The position numbers were made by a program, and so were the translations under genes. Shown here in pieces: positions 43,178-51,972 of a stretch of DNA of 57,706 nt (within the stretch, counting starts at the first letter, position 1; each line of letters begins with the position of its first letter). The notes below the pieces were generated by a model. The model saw only the letters and a list, made by a program, of their open reading frames with translations, did no database searches and had not been told where the DNA came from. Source of the stretch: an uncultured Pelagibacteraceae bacterium (GTDB lineage Bacteria > Pseudomonadota > Alphaproteobacteria > Pelagibacterales > Pelagibacteraceae); assembly GCA_902609235.1 (NCBI GenBank), contig CACLRF010000004.1:1-57706 (forward strand), read 5' to 3'.

Positions 43178-44383
43178 ATGTCTGGTATTAAAACTAAAGC
43201 TATATTTTATGCATATTCAAATAATGCACTTGATCACTTAGCACCATATGTAATTTTATGTAATCAAAAAAAAATTGATTGTGTAGTTATATTTGGAGAT
43301 GATTTTATTAAACATAAAGTGAAACCAAAAAAAGATATAGTTAAAATACTTCAAAGTGAAAATATTGACACTTTAGATGTATCTAGTTTTGAATTGAAAG
43401 GTTTTCTAAATGTTTTTTTTACATACTTATGGTCGTTCACTAGAGTATTAGAAAAAAAATCTTTAATTCCAGTTTTTTTAATTTTGAAATTAAAAGGTCT
43501 TTGCCAAAGAGTTTGTAAGTATTTAGATAGTGATCTAATAGGAAAACATTTAGCATCAAAGTTATGTAAAGATTTTGATAAATATGTTGTATTTACTGAT
43601 GGGAATACAAATAAAAAAATACAAAAATCTTTTTTTACATATTTTAAAGACAAAGCTAAAATAGTTTCAGTTCGCCATTATGTTTATCATTTTCATGATA
43701 TTAAAAAAGATACGCATGAAAATAATTGTGAAGATATAGCTATATTAGGTAATAAGTGGGAAGCAGAAAATAAATATCATATAAAATCTAAAGAAATTAT
43801 TGGAAATTTACGATTTTCAAAAAAGTGGGTAGAAATTTTAGATAAATACAGTTCAGACACTTTTTCTAAAGATAATACAAAAAAAAATGTACTTATAATT
43901 TCTCATAATCAATATCATACAAGAGATTGGAAAAGAATGCTTAAACTTTTCAAACAATTAGTAAAAAGAAAAGATATAAATTTAAAAATTCTTCCTCATG
44001 TAAGAGGAATGAGTAATTTACATCCACCAGAAGAATTAAAAAATGTATGGGATAAAACAACACCTACAAATGTTTCTATAAAGAATAGTGATATTGTAAT
44101 TTTTTGGGTTAGTTCAGCTTTTTTTGAAGCTGTTGTAAGAAATAAAAAAATTTTGTACTTGGGATTTTTAAGCAATATAGATGATAAGTTTATATGGAAA
44201 AAAAATGCACCATCAAATATTATAATTGAAAATGAATTAGAGCTTAATTATGAAATAGATAATTATAAAAAAGAAAATAAAAGTGAATTAGATAACACAT
44301 GTTTTGAAGAAATTATTTGGCCTAATGGAGATCCATGGGAAAATGCATCAGACTTTTTAGATGGTATTTTTAAGTACGATTAG
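43178..44383 (+). CDS. Unknown protein, possibly a GT-B type glycan transferase
   Basis: A 401-residue protein I cannot place securely. It starts with a Rossmann-like AIFYAYSNNALDHLAPYVILC segment (in part), has a lysine-rich middle, and a second possible Rossmann unit from about residue 233 (NVLIISHNQYHTRDW). KILPHVRGMSN (about 267-278) and SDIVIFWVSSAFFEAVVRNKK resemble the nucleotide-sugar half of CDP-glycerol and capsule-type transferases. It has no membrane helix. Position next to a DUF6165-like gene and a family 9 glycosyltransferase supports a role in surface glycans. Function is not assigned. Confidence 0.5.
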   Translation: MSGIKTKAIFYAYSNNALDHLAPYVILCNQKKIDCVVIFGDDFIKHKVKPKKDIVKILQSENIDTLDVSSFELKGFLNVFFTYLWSFTRVLEKKSLIPVFLILKLKGLCQRVCKYLDSDLIGKHLASKLCKDFDKYVVFTDGNTNKKIQKSFFTYFKDKAKIVSVRHYVYHFHDIKKDTHENNCEDIAILGNKWEAENKYHIKSKEIIGNLRFSKKWVEILDKYSSDTFSKDNTKKNVLIISHNQYHTRDWKRMLKLFKQLVKRKDINLKILPHVRGMSNLHPPEELKNVWDKTTPTNVSIKNSDIVIFWVSSAFFEAVVRNKKILYLGFLSNIDDKFIWKKNAPSNIIIENELELNYEIDNYKKENKSELDNTCFEEIIWPNGDPWENASDFLDGIFKYD

Positions 44384-44386
44384 TTT

Positions 44387-44776
44387 TTAATAACTAGTAT
44401 ATGACTTTATTTCTTTTATTTTTGAACCTGTATGATTATTTATCTCAAGTTTAATTTTTGCTCTATCATCATTTAAAAAGTGAACATCTCTTGAAAGTTT
44501 AATAAATTTATCTCCAAAATTTTGTTCTTTTTCACAAAGTCTTTTCTCATCCTCAATTATCCATAATTTAGAATTTATTTCTTTTAATACATTAAATAAT
44601 TTTTCGAGTACATTATCTTTCTTAACATTAAGATCTAATTGAGACTTTAAAATTGAATGTTCATTTTTTATGAACTTCAGCTTTTCAGGATCTTTAATTT
44701 TTTCTTGTTTAATTTCTAGAATTGAAACTTTGTCCAATAACTCACCAACCGATACTTCGACTAGAATTTTATTCAT
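44387..44776 (-). CDS. DUF6165-like conserved protein
   Basis: A 129-residue, mostly helical protein. VEVSVGELLDKVSILEIKQ at the start, ELWDIED-like LWIIEDEKRLCEKE in the middle and VHFLNDDRAKIKLEIN plus GSKIKEIKSY at the end follow the pattern I recall for DUF6165. The family often lies beside glycosyltransferase genes in alphaproteobacteria, as here, but its function is unknown. It is divergent from the GT9 gene with a 32-base gap. Confidence 0.6.
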   Translation of the reverse strand: MNKILVEVSVGELLDKVSILEIKQEKIKDPEKLKFIKNEHSILKSQLDLNVKKDNVLEKLFNVLKEINSKLWIIEDEKRLCEKEQNFGDKFIKLSRDVHFLNDDRAKIKLEINNHTGSKIKEIKSYTSY

Positions 44777-44808
44777 TAAAAAATATACTATGTTAAGTTG
44801 TTATAAAT

Positions 44809-45750
44809 ATGTCTAATATTTTAGTTATTAAACATGGATCTTTAGGAGATATAGCCCAAGCTTGTGGTGCAATTCAAGATATTTCTGAAAATCATAAAGA
44901 TGATCAAATTCATTTATTAACAACCAAGCCATACTTTGATTTATTCAAAAAAAATCCTCACATTTCTGAAGTTATTTTAGATAAGCGATTATCAAGACTA
45001 AACCTAATTTACTTATATTCATTAATGAAAAAAATAAAAAAATATAATTTTTCTAAAGTTTATGATCTACAGAACTCAAGCAGAACAGCTTTTTATAAAA
45101 AAATTTTATTTCCAAAAGCAACAAAAGATACCTGGTCATCTACTGATACAACATTACTTGAAGGAACTTCAAAACAAGATTTTGATAAAGACTCTGTTTT
45201 GTCTAGATTTGATTATCAATTAAAAAGTTCAGGTATAAATACAAATCATACTTTGAGACCTGATTTTTCTTGGTGCACAACAGATATATCTCAAATAAAA
45301 AATTATTATCAATTAGACAAATATATTCTTCTTTTTCCTTTTTGTTCGCCTCATTTAACTTCAAAGAAATGGCCTTATTATAATGAGTTAATTTCTATGA
45401 TTAATGAAAAATCAGAAAACAAATTTAAAGTAGTAATTGCACCTGGGCCGAGTGAAATTAAACAAGCATCAAATATTAATGCACTTTGTGTTTTAGATAA
45501 TGGTAAAGCTTTAGATATTTCTCAATTAGCAACATTAATAAAAGATAGTTTATTTGTTGTTGCAAATGATACTGGACCAGCGCATATGACAGCACATTTA
45601 GGTTCAAAAGGAATCGCTTTATTTGGATCTCATACAACTCCTTTTAAAGTAAGTATCGAAAGGAAAAATTTTAAAGCAATTCAAGCTTCTGAATTATCTA
45701 AACTTTCAGCAGAAAAAGTTTTTGAAAGATTTTCTGAAATTATTTCTTAA
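44809..45750 (+). CDS. Glycosyltransferase family 9 (heptosyltransferase-like)
   Basis: GT-B fold sugar transferase related to WaaC/WaaF, 313 residues. The start ILVIKHGSLGDIAQACGAI (in part, the family's RxGxLGD-type loop, here with KHGSLGD) and the C-terminal FVVANDTGPAHMTAHLGSKGIALFG (in part, about 240-265) are characteristic. FPFCSPHLTSKKWPY is the donor-side SxxWp segment. It probably adds a heptose-like sugar to the LPS core. It overlaps the convergent AbrB-family gene by 11 bases. Confidence 0.85.
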   Translation: MSNILVIKHGSLGDIAQACGAIQDISENHKDDQIHLLTTKPYFDLFKKNPHISEVILDKRLSRLNLIYLYSLMKKIKKYNFSKVYDLQNSSRTAFYKKILFPKATKDTWSSTDTTLLEGTSKQDFDKDSVLSRFDYQLKSSGINTNHTLRPDFSWCTTDISQIKNYYQLDKYILLFPFCSPHLTSKKWPYYNELISMINEKSENKFKVVIAPGPSEIKQASNINALCVLDNGKALDISQLATLIKDSLFVVANDTGPAHMTAHLGSKGIALFGSHTTPFKVSIERKNFKAIQASELSKLSAEKVFERFSEIIS

Positions 45751-46816
45751 TTTTTTCTAATACTCTTAAAAATATAGGAACTGTAAAAAGTATGAAAAGC
45801 AATCTTATTATATGGTGAAAAGCAACAAAGTCTGGGTCTAAATTAAAAGCAATTGCTATAACTGCTACCTCATAAATTCCACCAGGACTAAAAGATAGTA
45901 TTAAAGTTAAAATATTTGTCTCAACAAAAAATGTTGCAACATATGCTGCAACTAAACCTAATACTACCAAAATAGTAGTAGCTACAATACTATGAAGAGA
46001 ATTATTAGCTATCTCTTTAACGGTTTTTTCAGCAAACCTACAACCAACTGAAGAGCCAAGAATTAACAGGCAAAAATTTACTGTTTCGTCTGGTAATTTA
46101 TAAGAAGCTATATCAGTAATTTGCAATAAGCCGCTCGCAAATAATGTTCCGGAAAGTAAAGCTGCAGGAATTCTAATTTTATCAAAAACAAAAATAAAAA
46201 ACAAAGATGCAATAATAAGTAAAATTAAATTTAAATGATTTTGAGCAAAATAATTGAAGTCGTTATTTAATAAAACATTGTTGTCAGTATTATTAACTAT
46301 AATAAATGGAATGACAGTTATTATGATTATTAATCTAATTAAGTGAGAAGTTGCAACTTGAGATAAATCTGTTTTTTCATTTTCTGCTAAAATCATTAAA
46401 GGACCCAGTGCACCAGGAGCTGCTGAAAATATTGAAGCTTTTTCTCCATAACTTGCAAATTTTTGGAGGTATTTAGCGACAACTAAAATACAAATTATTA
46501 TGTAGATTAACATAATTAATGAAGTCCAAATCCAATCAAGCATTTGATTTAACAGACTTTGGTCTATGTAATTTCCAATATGCAAACCTAAAATTATCAA
46601 GATAAAGCTTAATACAATTTTTGGCATAATGATTTTTAGACCTGATAAAGCAGCAATTGACGTGATAATCATTGGACCCAAAAACCAAGCAAGAGGAATA
46701 TTAAAATATTGAGCAGTGATCGCGCTAGGAAAAGAAATTATTAAAACAGAAATAAATTTAATTGAAAAAACTTGTTTTGTGTTTTCAAGATAATGTTTGA
46801 TTTGATGTTTAACCAT
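45740..46816 (-). CDS. AbrB-family integral membrane protein
   Basis: A 358-residue membrane protein with about ten helices in two similar halves. IPLAWFLGPMIITSIAALSG (about 40-59) and IPAALLSGTLFASGLLQITD (about 217-236) are the paired repeat motifs, and FSPGGIYEVAVIAIAFNLDPDFVAFHHIIRL (in part) near the C-terminus is the other family mark. Databases often mislabel this family as ammonia monooxygenase. A transport role is likely but unproved. It is divergent from tctC with a 215-base gap, so it may be regulated with the tricarboxylate transporter. Confidence 0.78.
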   Translation of the reverse strand: MVKHQIKHYLENTKQVFSIKFISVLIISFPSAITAQYFNIPLAWFLGPMIITSIAALSGLKIIMPKIVLSFILIILGLHIGNYIDQSLLNQMLDWIWTSLIMLIYIIICILVVAKYLQKFASYGEKASIFSAAPGALGPLMILAENEKTDLSQVATSHLIRLIIIITVIPFIIVNNTDNNVLLNNDFNYFAQNHLNLILLIIASLFFIFVFDKIRIPAALLSGTLFASGLLQITDIASYKLPDETVNFCLLILGSSVGCRFAEKTVKEIANNSLHSIVATTILVVLGLVAAYVATFFVETNILTLILSFSPGGIYEVAVIAIAFNLDPDFVAFHHIIRLLFILFTVPIFLRVLEKIKK

Positions 46817-46940
46817 TTATAAAGCTTCTATCATCAACTATGTAAAAGATAATAAAAAATGTATTAGTGTATTAAGTGAAAAAATAATTTATTTAAAAAA
46901 TAAAACTCAACGATTTATTAATATTATTTTAAAAAAATAG

Positions 46941-46959
46941 TTTCAATTCAAAGTTGTGT
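46941..46959 (+). promoter_or_regulatory. 19-base motif shared with the tauA-aminotransferase gap
   Basis: TTTCAATTCAAAGTTGTGT matches 22770-22788 at 18 of 19 positions. It ends 32 bases before a perfect TATAAT (46992-46997) upstream of tctC, the place expected for an activator. The -35 region of that promoter is weak, which also fits an activated promoter. The rest of the 215-base gap (46817-47031) shows no other structure I can name. Confidence 0.4.
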
Positions 46960-47031
46960 TACTTAATTACAGGTTGCATAAAGATTAAGACTATAATTAA
47001 CTATCATTTTTAAATTAGAGAGGGATAAATA

Positions 47032-48012
47032 ATGAAAAACATAAAAAAAATAGTTTCAGTATTATTCTCAGCAATCCTAATATTCTCAGCAACAACTTCG
47101 AACTCAGTAGCAATTGATAAATTGCACTTTGTAATCGGTGGTGGTGCTGGTGGTGGTTGGGATGGAACTGCTAGAGGTACTGGAGAAGCTTTAACAAAAG
47201 CTGGAATGTTAAAAAGCGCATCATTTGAAAATATGTCAGGTGGTGGTGGTGGTAAAGCACTTGCTTACATGATTAATACTAAACCTGCTAATACAGTGTT
47301 AGTTCAATCTACACCATTAGTTCTAAGATCAATTACTAGACACGAAGGTTACGTAAAAGGTAGTGGAACTTTATCTTATAAAGATGTTGTGCCAATTGCT
47401 GGTGTAATAGGTGACTACGGTGCTATCGCAGTTGCAAAAAACTCACCTTACAAAAACTTTAAAGATGTAGTTGATGCATACAAAAAAGATCCAAGCTCAA
47501 TCAAAATGGCTGGTGGATCAGTAAGAGGAAGTATGGACCATTTGATTGGAGCTTTAGCATTCCAAGCTGCTGGTGCAGATCCAAATGCTGTTGCATACAT
47601 TCCTTATGATGCTGGTGGAAAAGCTTTAGCTGGACTTTTATCTGGAGAAACTCAAATCATTTCAACTGGTTTAGGTGAATTGATGGGTGCAAGAGATCAA
47701 GTAACAATTATTGGTATTACTGCTCCTTCAAGAGTTTCTGATGCACCAGATGCACCAACTCTTAAAGAACAAGGGTATGATGTACAATTTGTTAACTGGA
47801 GAGGTTTCTTTGGCCCTCCAGGTATGAGCAATTCTGATAAAGCAGCAATTGCAAAAATGCTAGGCGATGTACAAAAAACCCCTGAATGGGAAACAGTAAG
47901 AGCAAGAAATGCTTGGGTTAATATTTATAACCCTGAAGGTAAGTTTGTATCTTTCTTAGAAAAACAAACAGAAGAAATGACAGCTCTTATGAAAAAACTA
48001 GGAGTGATATAA
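47032..48012 (+). CDS. tctC: Tripartite tricarboxylate transporter receptor (TctC family)
   Basis: Periplasmic binding protein of a TTT-type secondary transporter, 326 residues. Signal peptide about 1-28 (NSVAIDK). The mature start KLHFVIGGGAGGGWDGTARGTGEAL (in part) carries the family's glycine-rich P-G-x-x-x-D loop. MAGGSVRGSMDHLI and the C-terminal LKEQGYDVQFVNWRGFFGPPG (in part) are further marks. TTT receptors bind citrate, other carboxylates or aromatic acids; the ligand here is unknown. A strong ribosome site (GAGAGGG) precedes the ATG. A terminator-like element follows at 48034. Confidence 0.88.
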   Translation: MKNIKKIVSVLFSAILIFSATTSNSVAIDKLHFVIGGGAGGGWDGTARGTGEALTKAGMLKSASFENMSGGGGGKALAYMINTKPANTVLVQSTPLVLRSITRHEGYVKGSGTLSYKDVVPIAGVIGDYGAIAVAKNSPYKNFKDVVDAYKKDPSSIKMAGGSVRGSMDHLIGALAFQAAGADPNAVAYIPYDAGGKALAGLLSGETQIISTGLGELMGARDQVTIIGITAPSRVSDAPDAPTLKEQGYDVQFVNWRGFFGPPGMSNSDKAAIAKMLGDVQKTPEWETVRARNAWVNIYNPEGKFVSFLEKQTEEMTALMKKLGVI

Positions 48013-48027
48013 TCCTTAGGATTATTT
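48009..48027 (+). terminator. Small hairpin at the tctC stop codon
   Basis: ATAATCC (48009-48015) and GGATTAT (48019-48025) form a 7-pair stem with a 3-base loop that includes the tctC stop codon, followed by a short T stretch. It sits just upstream of the larger hairpin at 48034-48076. Confidence 0.4.
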
Positions 48028-48033
48028 GAAATT

Positions 48034-48088
48034 AGAGCAGTGAATATAAATACTACAAAAATTATATCACTGCTCTTTTTTATTTTTT
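48034..48088 (+). terminator. Terminator-like hairpin overlapping the tctB start codon
   Basis: AGAGCAGTGA (48034-48043) and TCACTGCTCT (48067-48076) pair perfectly over 10 bases, followed by TTTT, A and a T-run (48077-48088). The loop is 23 bases. The GTG start of tctB (48040-48042) lies inside the left arm, so the same stem would end transcription after tctC and hide the tctB start. Confidence 0.6.
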
Positions 48089-48510
48089 CAGTATTTTATT
48101 TATATTTAGCTTATCAAATTCAAGTTTTCACATTCGATGAAAATGCTCCATTTAATGCTAAAACGTTTCCAATTTATTTAGGTTATGCAGGATTATTTTT
48201 TTCTGGATTAAAACTTATTTTACCTGACCCAAATACGATAAAAGTAAAACATAAAAATTTAGAATATAAAAAAACAGTTATACTTATATTAATTGCAATT
48301 ATTTATGGAGCTACAATTTTAAAAGTTGGTTATTTTTTAACCACTTCATTATTTTTATTTGCTTCATATTATTTTTTAGGAGAACGAAGATGGATTTTAA
48401 TGTTTTTATTATCCTTTCCATTTGTTGCTGCTTTTATGTATTTGCTTCATGGTATACTTGATATTTATTTAAGAGATCCATTCTTACAATCAATAGGGGT
48501 CATGAGATGA
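48040..48510 (+). CDS. tctB: Tripartite tricarboxylate transporter small membrane subunit
   Basis: Small inner-membrane subunit of the TTT transporter, 156 residues with about four helices. The segment NAKTFPIYLGYAGLFFSGLKL (in part, about 38-58) is the family mark. The start is taken as GTG at 48040; it lies in the arm of a terminator-like hairpin and has no clear ribosome site, so low, hairpin-dependent expression is likely. The stop overlaps tctA by 4 bases. Confidence 0.78.
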   Translation: MNINTTKIISLLFFIFSVFYLYLAYQIQVFTFDENAPFNAKTFPIYLGYAGLFFSGLKLILPDPNTIKVKHKNLEYKKTVILILIAIIYGATILKVGYFLTTSLFLFASYYFLGERRWILMFLLSFPFVAAFMYLLHGILDIYLRDPFLQSIGVMR

Positions 48511-50006
48511 TTGAAGGAATACTAATTGGATTGACAACAGCACTTACACTCCAAAATATATTAATGGTTATGGTTGGTTGTTTTTTTGGAACAATCATTG
48601 GAATGCTTCCTGGTCTTGGTCCAATGACAGCAATTGCTTTGATGATACCTATTACATATGGTTTTGAACCTGCAACTGGATTAATTTTAATGGCTGGTGT
48701 TTATTATGGAGCAGTATTTGGTGGATCAACTTCTTCAATATTATTAAATGCCCCTGGTGTTCCAGGAACAGTTGCAACCTCATTTGATGGTTATCCGATG
48801 GCACAGCAAGGTAAAGCAGGAAAAGCTTTAGCCATTGCAGCTTGGAGCTCATTTGCAGGTGGAACTTTATCTGCAATTTATTTGTTATTCTTGGCACCAA
48901 GTTTATCTAAAGTAAGTTTATCTTTTAGATCACCTGATTATTTTGCTTTGATGATTTTAGGTTTAACTGCCATTGCCGCTTTTTCATCTAAAGGACAATT
49001 TTTAAAAGCAATGATGATGGTTGTTTTAGGTTTGATGTTAGCTTCAGTTGGTCAAGACAGTTTGTCTGATATCACAAGATATACATTTAATAATATGAAC
49101 TTAACTGACGGTATTAGCTTCGTTCTAGTTGTGATGGCAACTTTTGCGATGAGTGAAGCTTTGACAATTATTTTAAAAAGAAACGATCCAACTAGTGCTG
49201 CTAAACAAGTTTCATTAACTGAATTAGGTTCTATTAAAATTAACAAAGAAGAACGAACTAAAATGTACAAAACAATACCAAGATCATCAGTGATTGGTTT
49301 TTTAATTGGTGTATTACCTGGAGCTGGTGCAACAATTGCATCTTTTTTAGCTTATGGAATGGAAAGAAATGTAGTCAGCGATGAAGAAAAAGAAAAATTT
49401 GGTAAAGGAAGTGTAAATGGTTTATCCGCACCAGAAACTGCAAATAATGCTGCTTGTTCAGGATCTTTTGTGCCTATGCTCACTTTAGGAATTCCAGGGA
49501 GTGGAACTACAGCTGTAATGTTAGGGGCTCTTTTAGGTTTTGGTGTTCAGCCTGGTCCTAGACTTTATATGACGAATCCAGAAATTTTTTGGTCAATAAT
49601 TATGTCTATGTATATTGGAATGGTAATTTTGCTGATTTTAAATTTACCACTTATTCCTTACATAGCTAGAATTCTTGCTGTTCCTAAAAATTATTTAATT
49701 CCTCTTATTTTATTTTTCTCTGTTACTGGGATTTATGTAATGTCATTTAATAATTTTGATATTTATTTAATGATTGGGATAGCTGTAGTGGCAACTTTTT
49801 TAAGATTATATGATTTCCCGATGCCACCTTTAATATTAGCTTTTGTTTTAGGTGGATTGATGGAAGAAAACTTGAGACGATCTTTATTATTAAGTAATGG
49901 TTCGTGGGAATTTTTGTGGGACAGAACATTAACTGCATGCATCCTAGCTACTACAATTTTAATTGTAGTTTGGCATATTTACAAAACCTTTAAGAAGAAA
50001 AATTAA
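48507..50006 (+). CDS. tctA: Tripartite tricarboxylate transporter large membrane subunit
   Basis: Main transport subunit of the TTT system, 499 residues with about twelve helices. GMLPGLGPMTAIALMIP (about 32-48) and the symmetric GVLPGAGATIASFLAYG (about 269-285) are the paired family motifs. LGIPGSGTTAVMLGALLGFGVQPGP (in part, about 328-352) is the third. Full family length. It overlaps tctB by 4 bases at the start and the convergent EamA gene by 4 bases at the end. Confidence 0.93.
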   Translation: MIEGILIGLTTALTLQNILMVMVGCFFGTIIGMLPGLGPMTAIALMIPITYGFEPATGLILMAGVYYGAVFGGSTSSILLNAPGVPGTVATSFDGYPMAQQGKAGKALAIAAWSSFAGGTLSAIYLLFLAPSLSKVSLSFRSPDYFALMILGLTAIAAFSSKGQFLKAMMMVVLGLMLASVGQDSLSDITRYTFNNMNLTDGISFVLVVMATFAMSEALTIILKRNDPTSAAKQVSLTELGSIKINKEERTKMYKTIPRSSVIGFLIGVLPGAGATIASFLAYGMERNVVSDEEKEKFGKGSVNGLSAPETANNAACSGSFVPMLTLGIPGSGTTAVMLGALLGFGVQPGPRLYMTNPEIFWSIIMSMYIGMVILLILNLPLIPYIARILAVPKNYLIPLILFFSVTGIYVMSFNNFDIYLMIGIAVVATFLRLYDFPMPPLILAFVLGGLMEENLRRSLLLSNGSWEFLWDRTLTACILATTILIVVWHIYKTFKKKN

Positions 50007-50893
50007 GATTTAATATCTATTCGTTTTCTAATGATTTCTTTATCAAGCTTCATTTCACGATATGACATGATGAAAACACCTAAAAATATAACAATAGCAC
50101 CAATCCAAGTGAAGAGATCAGGTGTTTCACTAAAAACATAATAGCCAATTAAAGAAGCGAAGACTAAACTTAGAAAAGAATATGGTTGTGTCATACTCAC
50201 ATCTACTAGTTTATAAGCATGATTAATACAAAGATGCAATAATGTACCAGATAGGCCTGCAAAAAATAAATAAATCAAAATTTTTAAACTAGGTGTTTGC
50301 CAATAAAACAATGCAATAATGAAACTAAAAATTGTCATATAAGTATATCCATAAGATAAAATTGTAATTGAGCTATCATTTTTTGTAATAGTTTTTGTAA
50401 TTATAATCACTATTGACCACATAAAAGATGAGGCTAGTGCCATATAAACACCAGTAGAGATTTCAATTATTCCTGGCCTTAAAATTATTAACATTCCAAT
50501 AAATCCTAAAACTAGTGCAAAACTCCTGTATATATAAATTTTTTCTCCAAGAAACAAAACAGCCAAAATAGTTACTATGAAAGGAACCACAAAAGATATT
50601 GCTGTAGCTTTTTCAATTGGCATCATTACCAAAGCTGAGAAATACAACAGCATTGAAGGTAAGTTTAAAACCGCTCTTAAAAAATGTTTTTTATGCTGTT
50701 TTGTTTTAAAAACTGCAAATTTAGATTTTAACATATAAGGGAAAATAACCAGGAAACCAAATAAAAATCTAAAAAAACCTGCAACATAAACATTAACCTC
50801 TTCTTGCGCCAATTTTAAAAAAGTTAACATCAATGTCCCACAAAAAACTGAAATTATAATTAAAAAAATTGCTAATTTATTATTTGAAATCAA
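50003..50893 (-). CDS. EamA/DMT-family transporter
   Basis: A 296-residue membrane protein with about ten helices in two EamA repeats (roughly 8-140 and 150-285). Each repeat ends in a pattern such as LFLGEKIYIYRSFALVLGFIGMLII (in part). The family moves amino acids, purines or other metabolites, usually outward. The stop overlaps tctA by 4 bases and the start overlaps the upstream GT4 gene by 4 bases, so it is translated with that gene. Substrate is unknown. Confidence 0.82.
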   Translation of the reverse strand: MISNNKLAIFLIIISVFCGTLMLTFLKLAQEEVNVYVAGFFRFLFGFLVIFPYMLKSKFAVFKTKQHKKHFLRAVLNLPSMLLYFSALVMMPIEKATAISFVVPFIVTILAVLFLGEKIYIYRSFALVLGFIGMLIILRPGIIEISTGVYMALASSFMWSIVIIITKTITKNDSSITILSYGYTYMTIFSFIIALFYWQTPSLKILIYLFFAGLSGTLLHLCINHAYKLVDVSMTQPYSFLSLVFASLIGYYVFSETPDLFTWIGAIVIFLGVFIMSYREMKLDKEIIRKRIDIKS

Positions 50894-51972
50894 TTTAGTA
50901 TCTTTTTGTATTCTTCAATTATTTTTGACCATTGAAATTTATTTACAAATTCTTTTGCATTTTTTCCAAGCTTTAAATATTTTTTATTTTCCAAAATTGA
51001 ATAAATTGAAGAATAAATTTCATCAAGATTATTTCCATCACATATTAAACCAGTTTTTTCATGATCTATTGCATCTGCAGCTCCACCATCTTTACCACCA
51101 ATCGATGGAACACCGTATTGTGCTGCTTCAACATAAGCGATACCAAAACCCTCAACTGATTTTTTATGAATTATGGATGGCATTATAAAGATATTTGATT
51201 TTGAAACTAATGCATTTTTTAAATCATTACTAATATCTTTAAAAAACATAACTTGTGCTTCAAGATCTAGTTCCTTCACCAGTTTCTTAATATTTTCTTC
51301 TTCCTCTCCATATCCAACACATATGTAAACAATATCAGGATAATTTTGTTTTAAATTTCTTAAAGCCATCACTACTTTTTCATGATTTTTACGTTTATCA
51401 AATCTTGAAACTGTGATTAGTCTCGGACTTTTGACCTTAAGTATACTTTCAACTTTATCTAAAGTTTTTTTGTTTAATTCCTGGGCAGGATCCACACCTG
51501 GATTTATTATTATTACTTTGTTTGCACTAACTCCAAGTTCTATTGCTAAATTTTTTGTAAACTGAGAGTTTGCTATAACTTTTTCAACATTATTTAAAAC
51601 ATTAACCACTCTTTTATTTTGACTAGAACCTTTAGGATGGTTGATTTCTTTACTATGAATTAAACAGTATTTTTTCTTAGAGGTTTTAATAAGTTCTAAA
51701 CTTTTCCAATGATCAGCAATAATACCATGTATTTTATTTTCTTTAACATATTCGTTAATTAATTGTGCTTTTCTATATTTTCTTAGTAATTTAATTCCTC
51801 CCACTCTTTCAATTGAAAAAGAAACTTGTTCATCAAAATCTTTGTGACCTTCTATATAGTCTGCAAAAACTTTTATCATGAAGTTTTTAGATAATGCTCT
51901 TGATAAACCCCACATTAAATTTTGCATACCACCAAACTCAGGTGGGAATGATCTAGTTACAATTAGATACAT
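50890..51972 (-). CDS. Glycosyltransferase family 4
   Basis: GT-B fold sugar transferase, 360 residues. RSFPPEFGGMQNLMWGL (about 7-23) is the acceptor-side glycine loop, LITVSRFDKRKNHEKVVMAL (about 185-204) starts the donor domain, and EGFGIAYVEAAQYGVPSIGG (about 278-297) is the EX7E-type nucleotide-sugar site. Resembles PimB/mannosyl-type transferases. It overlaps EamA by 4 bases and the thioredoxin-like gene by one base, forming a three-gene minus-strand unit. Confidence 0.85.
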   Translation of the reverse strand: MYLIVTRSFPPEFGGMQNLMWGLSRALSKNFMIKVFADYIEGHKDFDEQVSFSIERVGGIKLLRKYRKAQLINEYVKENKIHGIIADHWKSLELIKTSKKKYCLIHSKEINHPKGSSQNKRVVNVLNNVEKVIANSQFTKNLAIELGVSANKVIIINPGVDPAQELNKKTLDKVESILKVKSPRLITVSRFDKRKNHEKVVMALRNLKQNYPDIVYICVGYGEEEENIKKLVKELDLEAQVMFFKDISNDLKNALVSKSNIFIMPSIIHKKSVEGFGIAYVEAAQYGVPSIGGKDGGAADAIDHEKTGLICDGNNLDEIYSSIYSILENKKYLKLGKNAKEFVNKFQWSKIIEEYKKILN

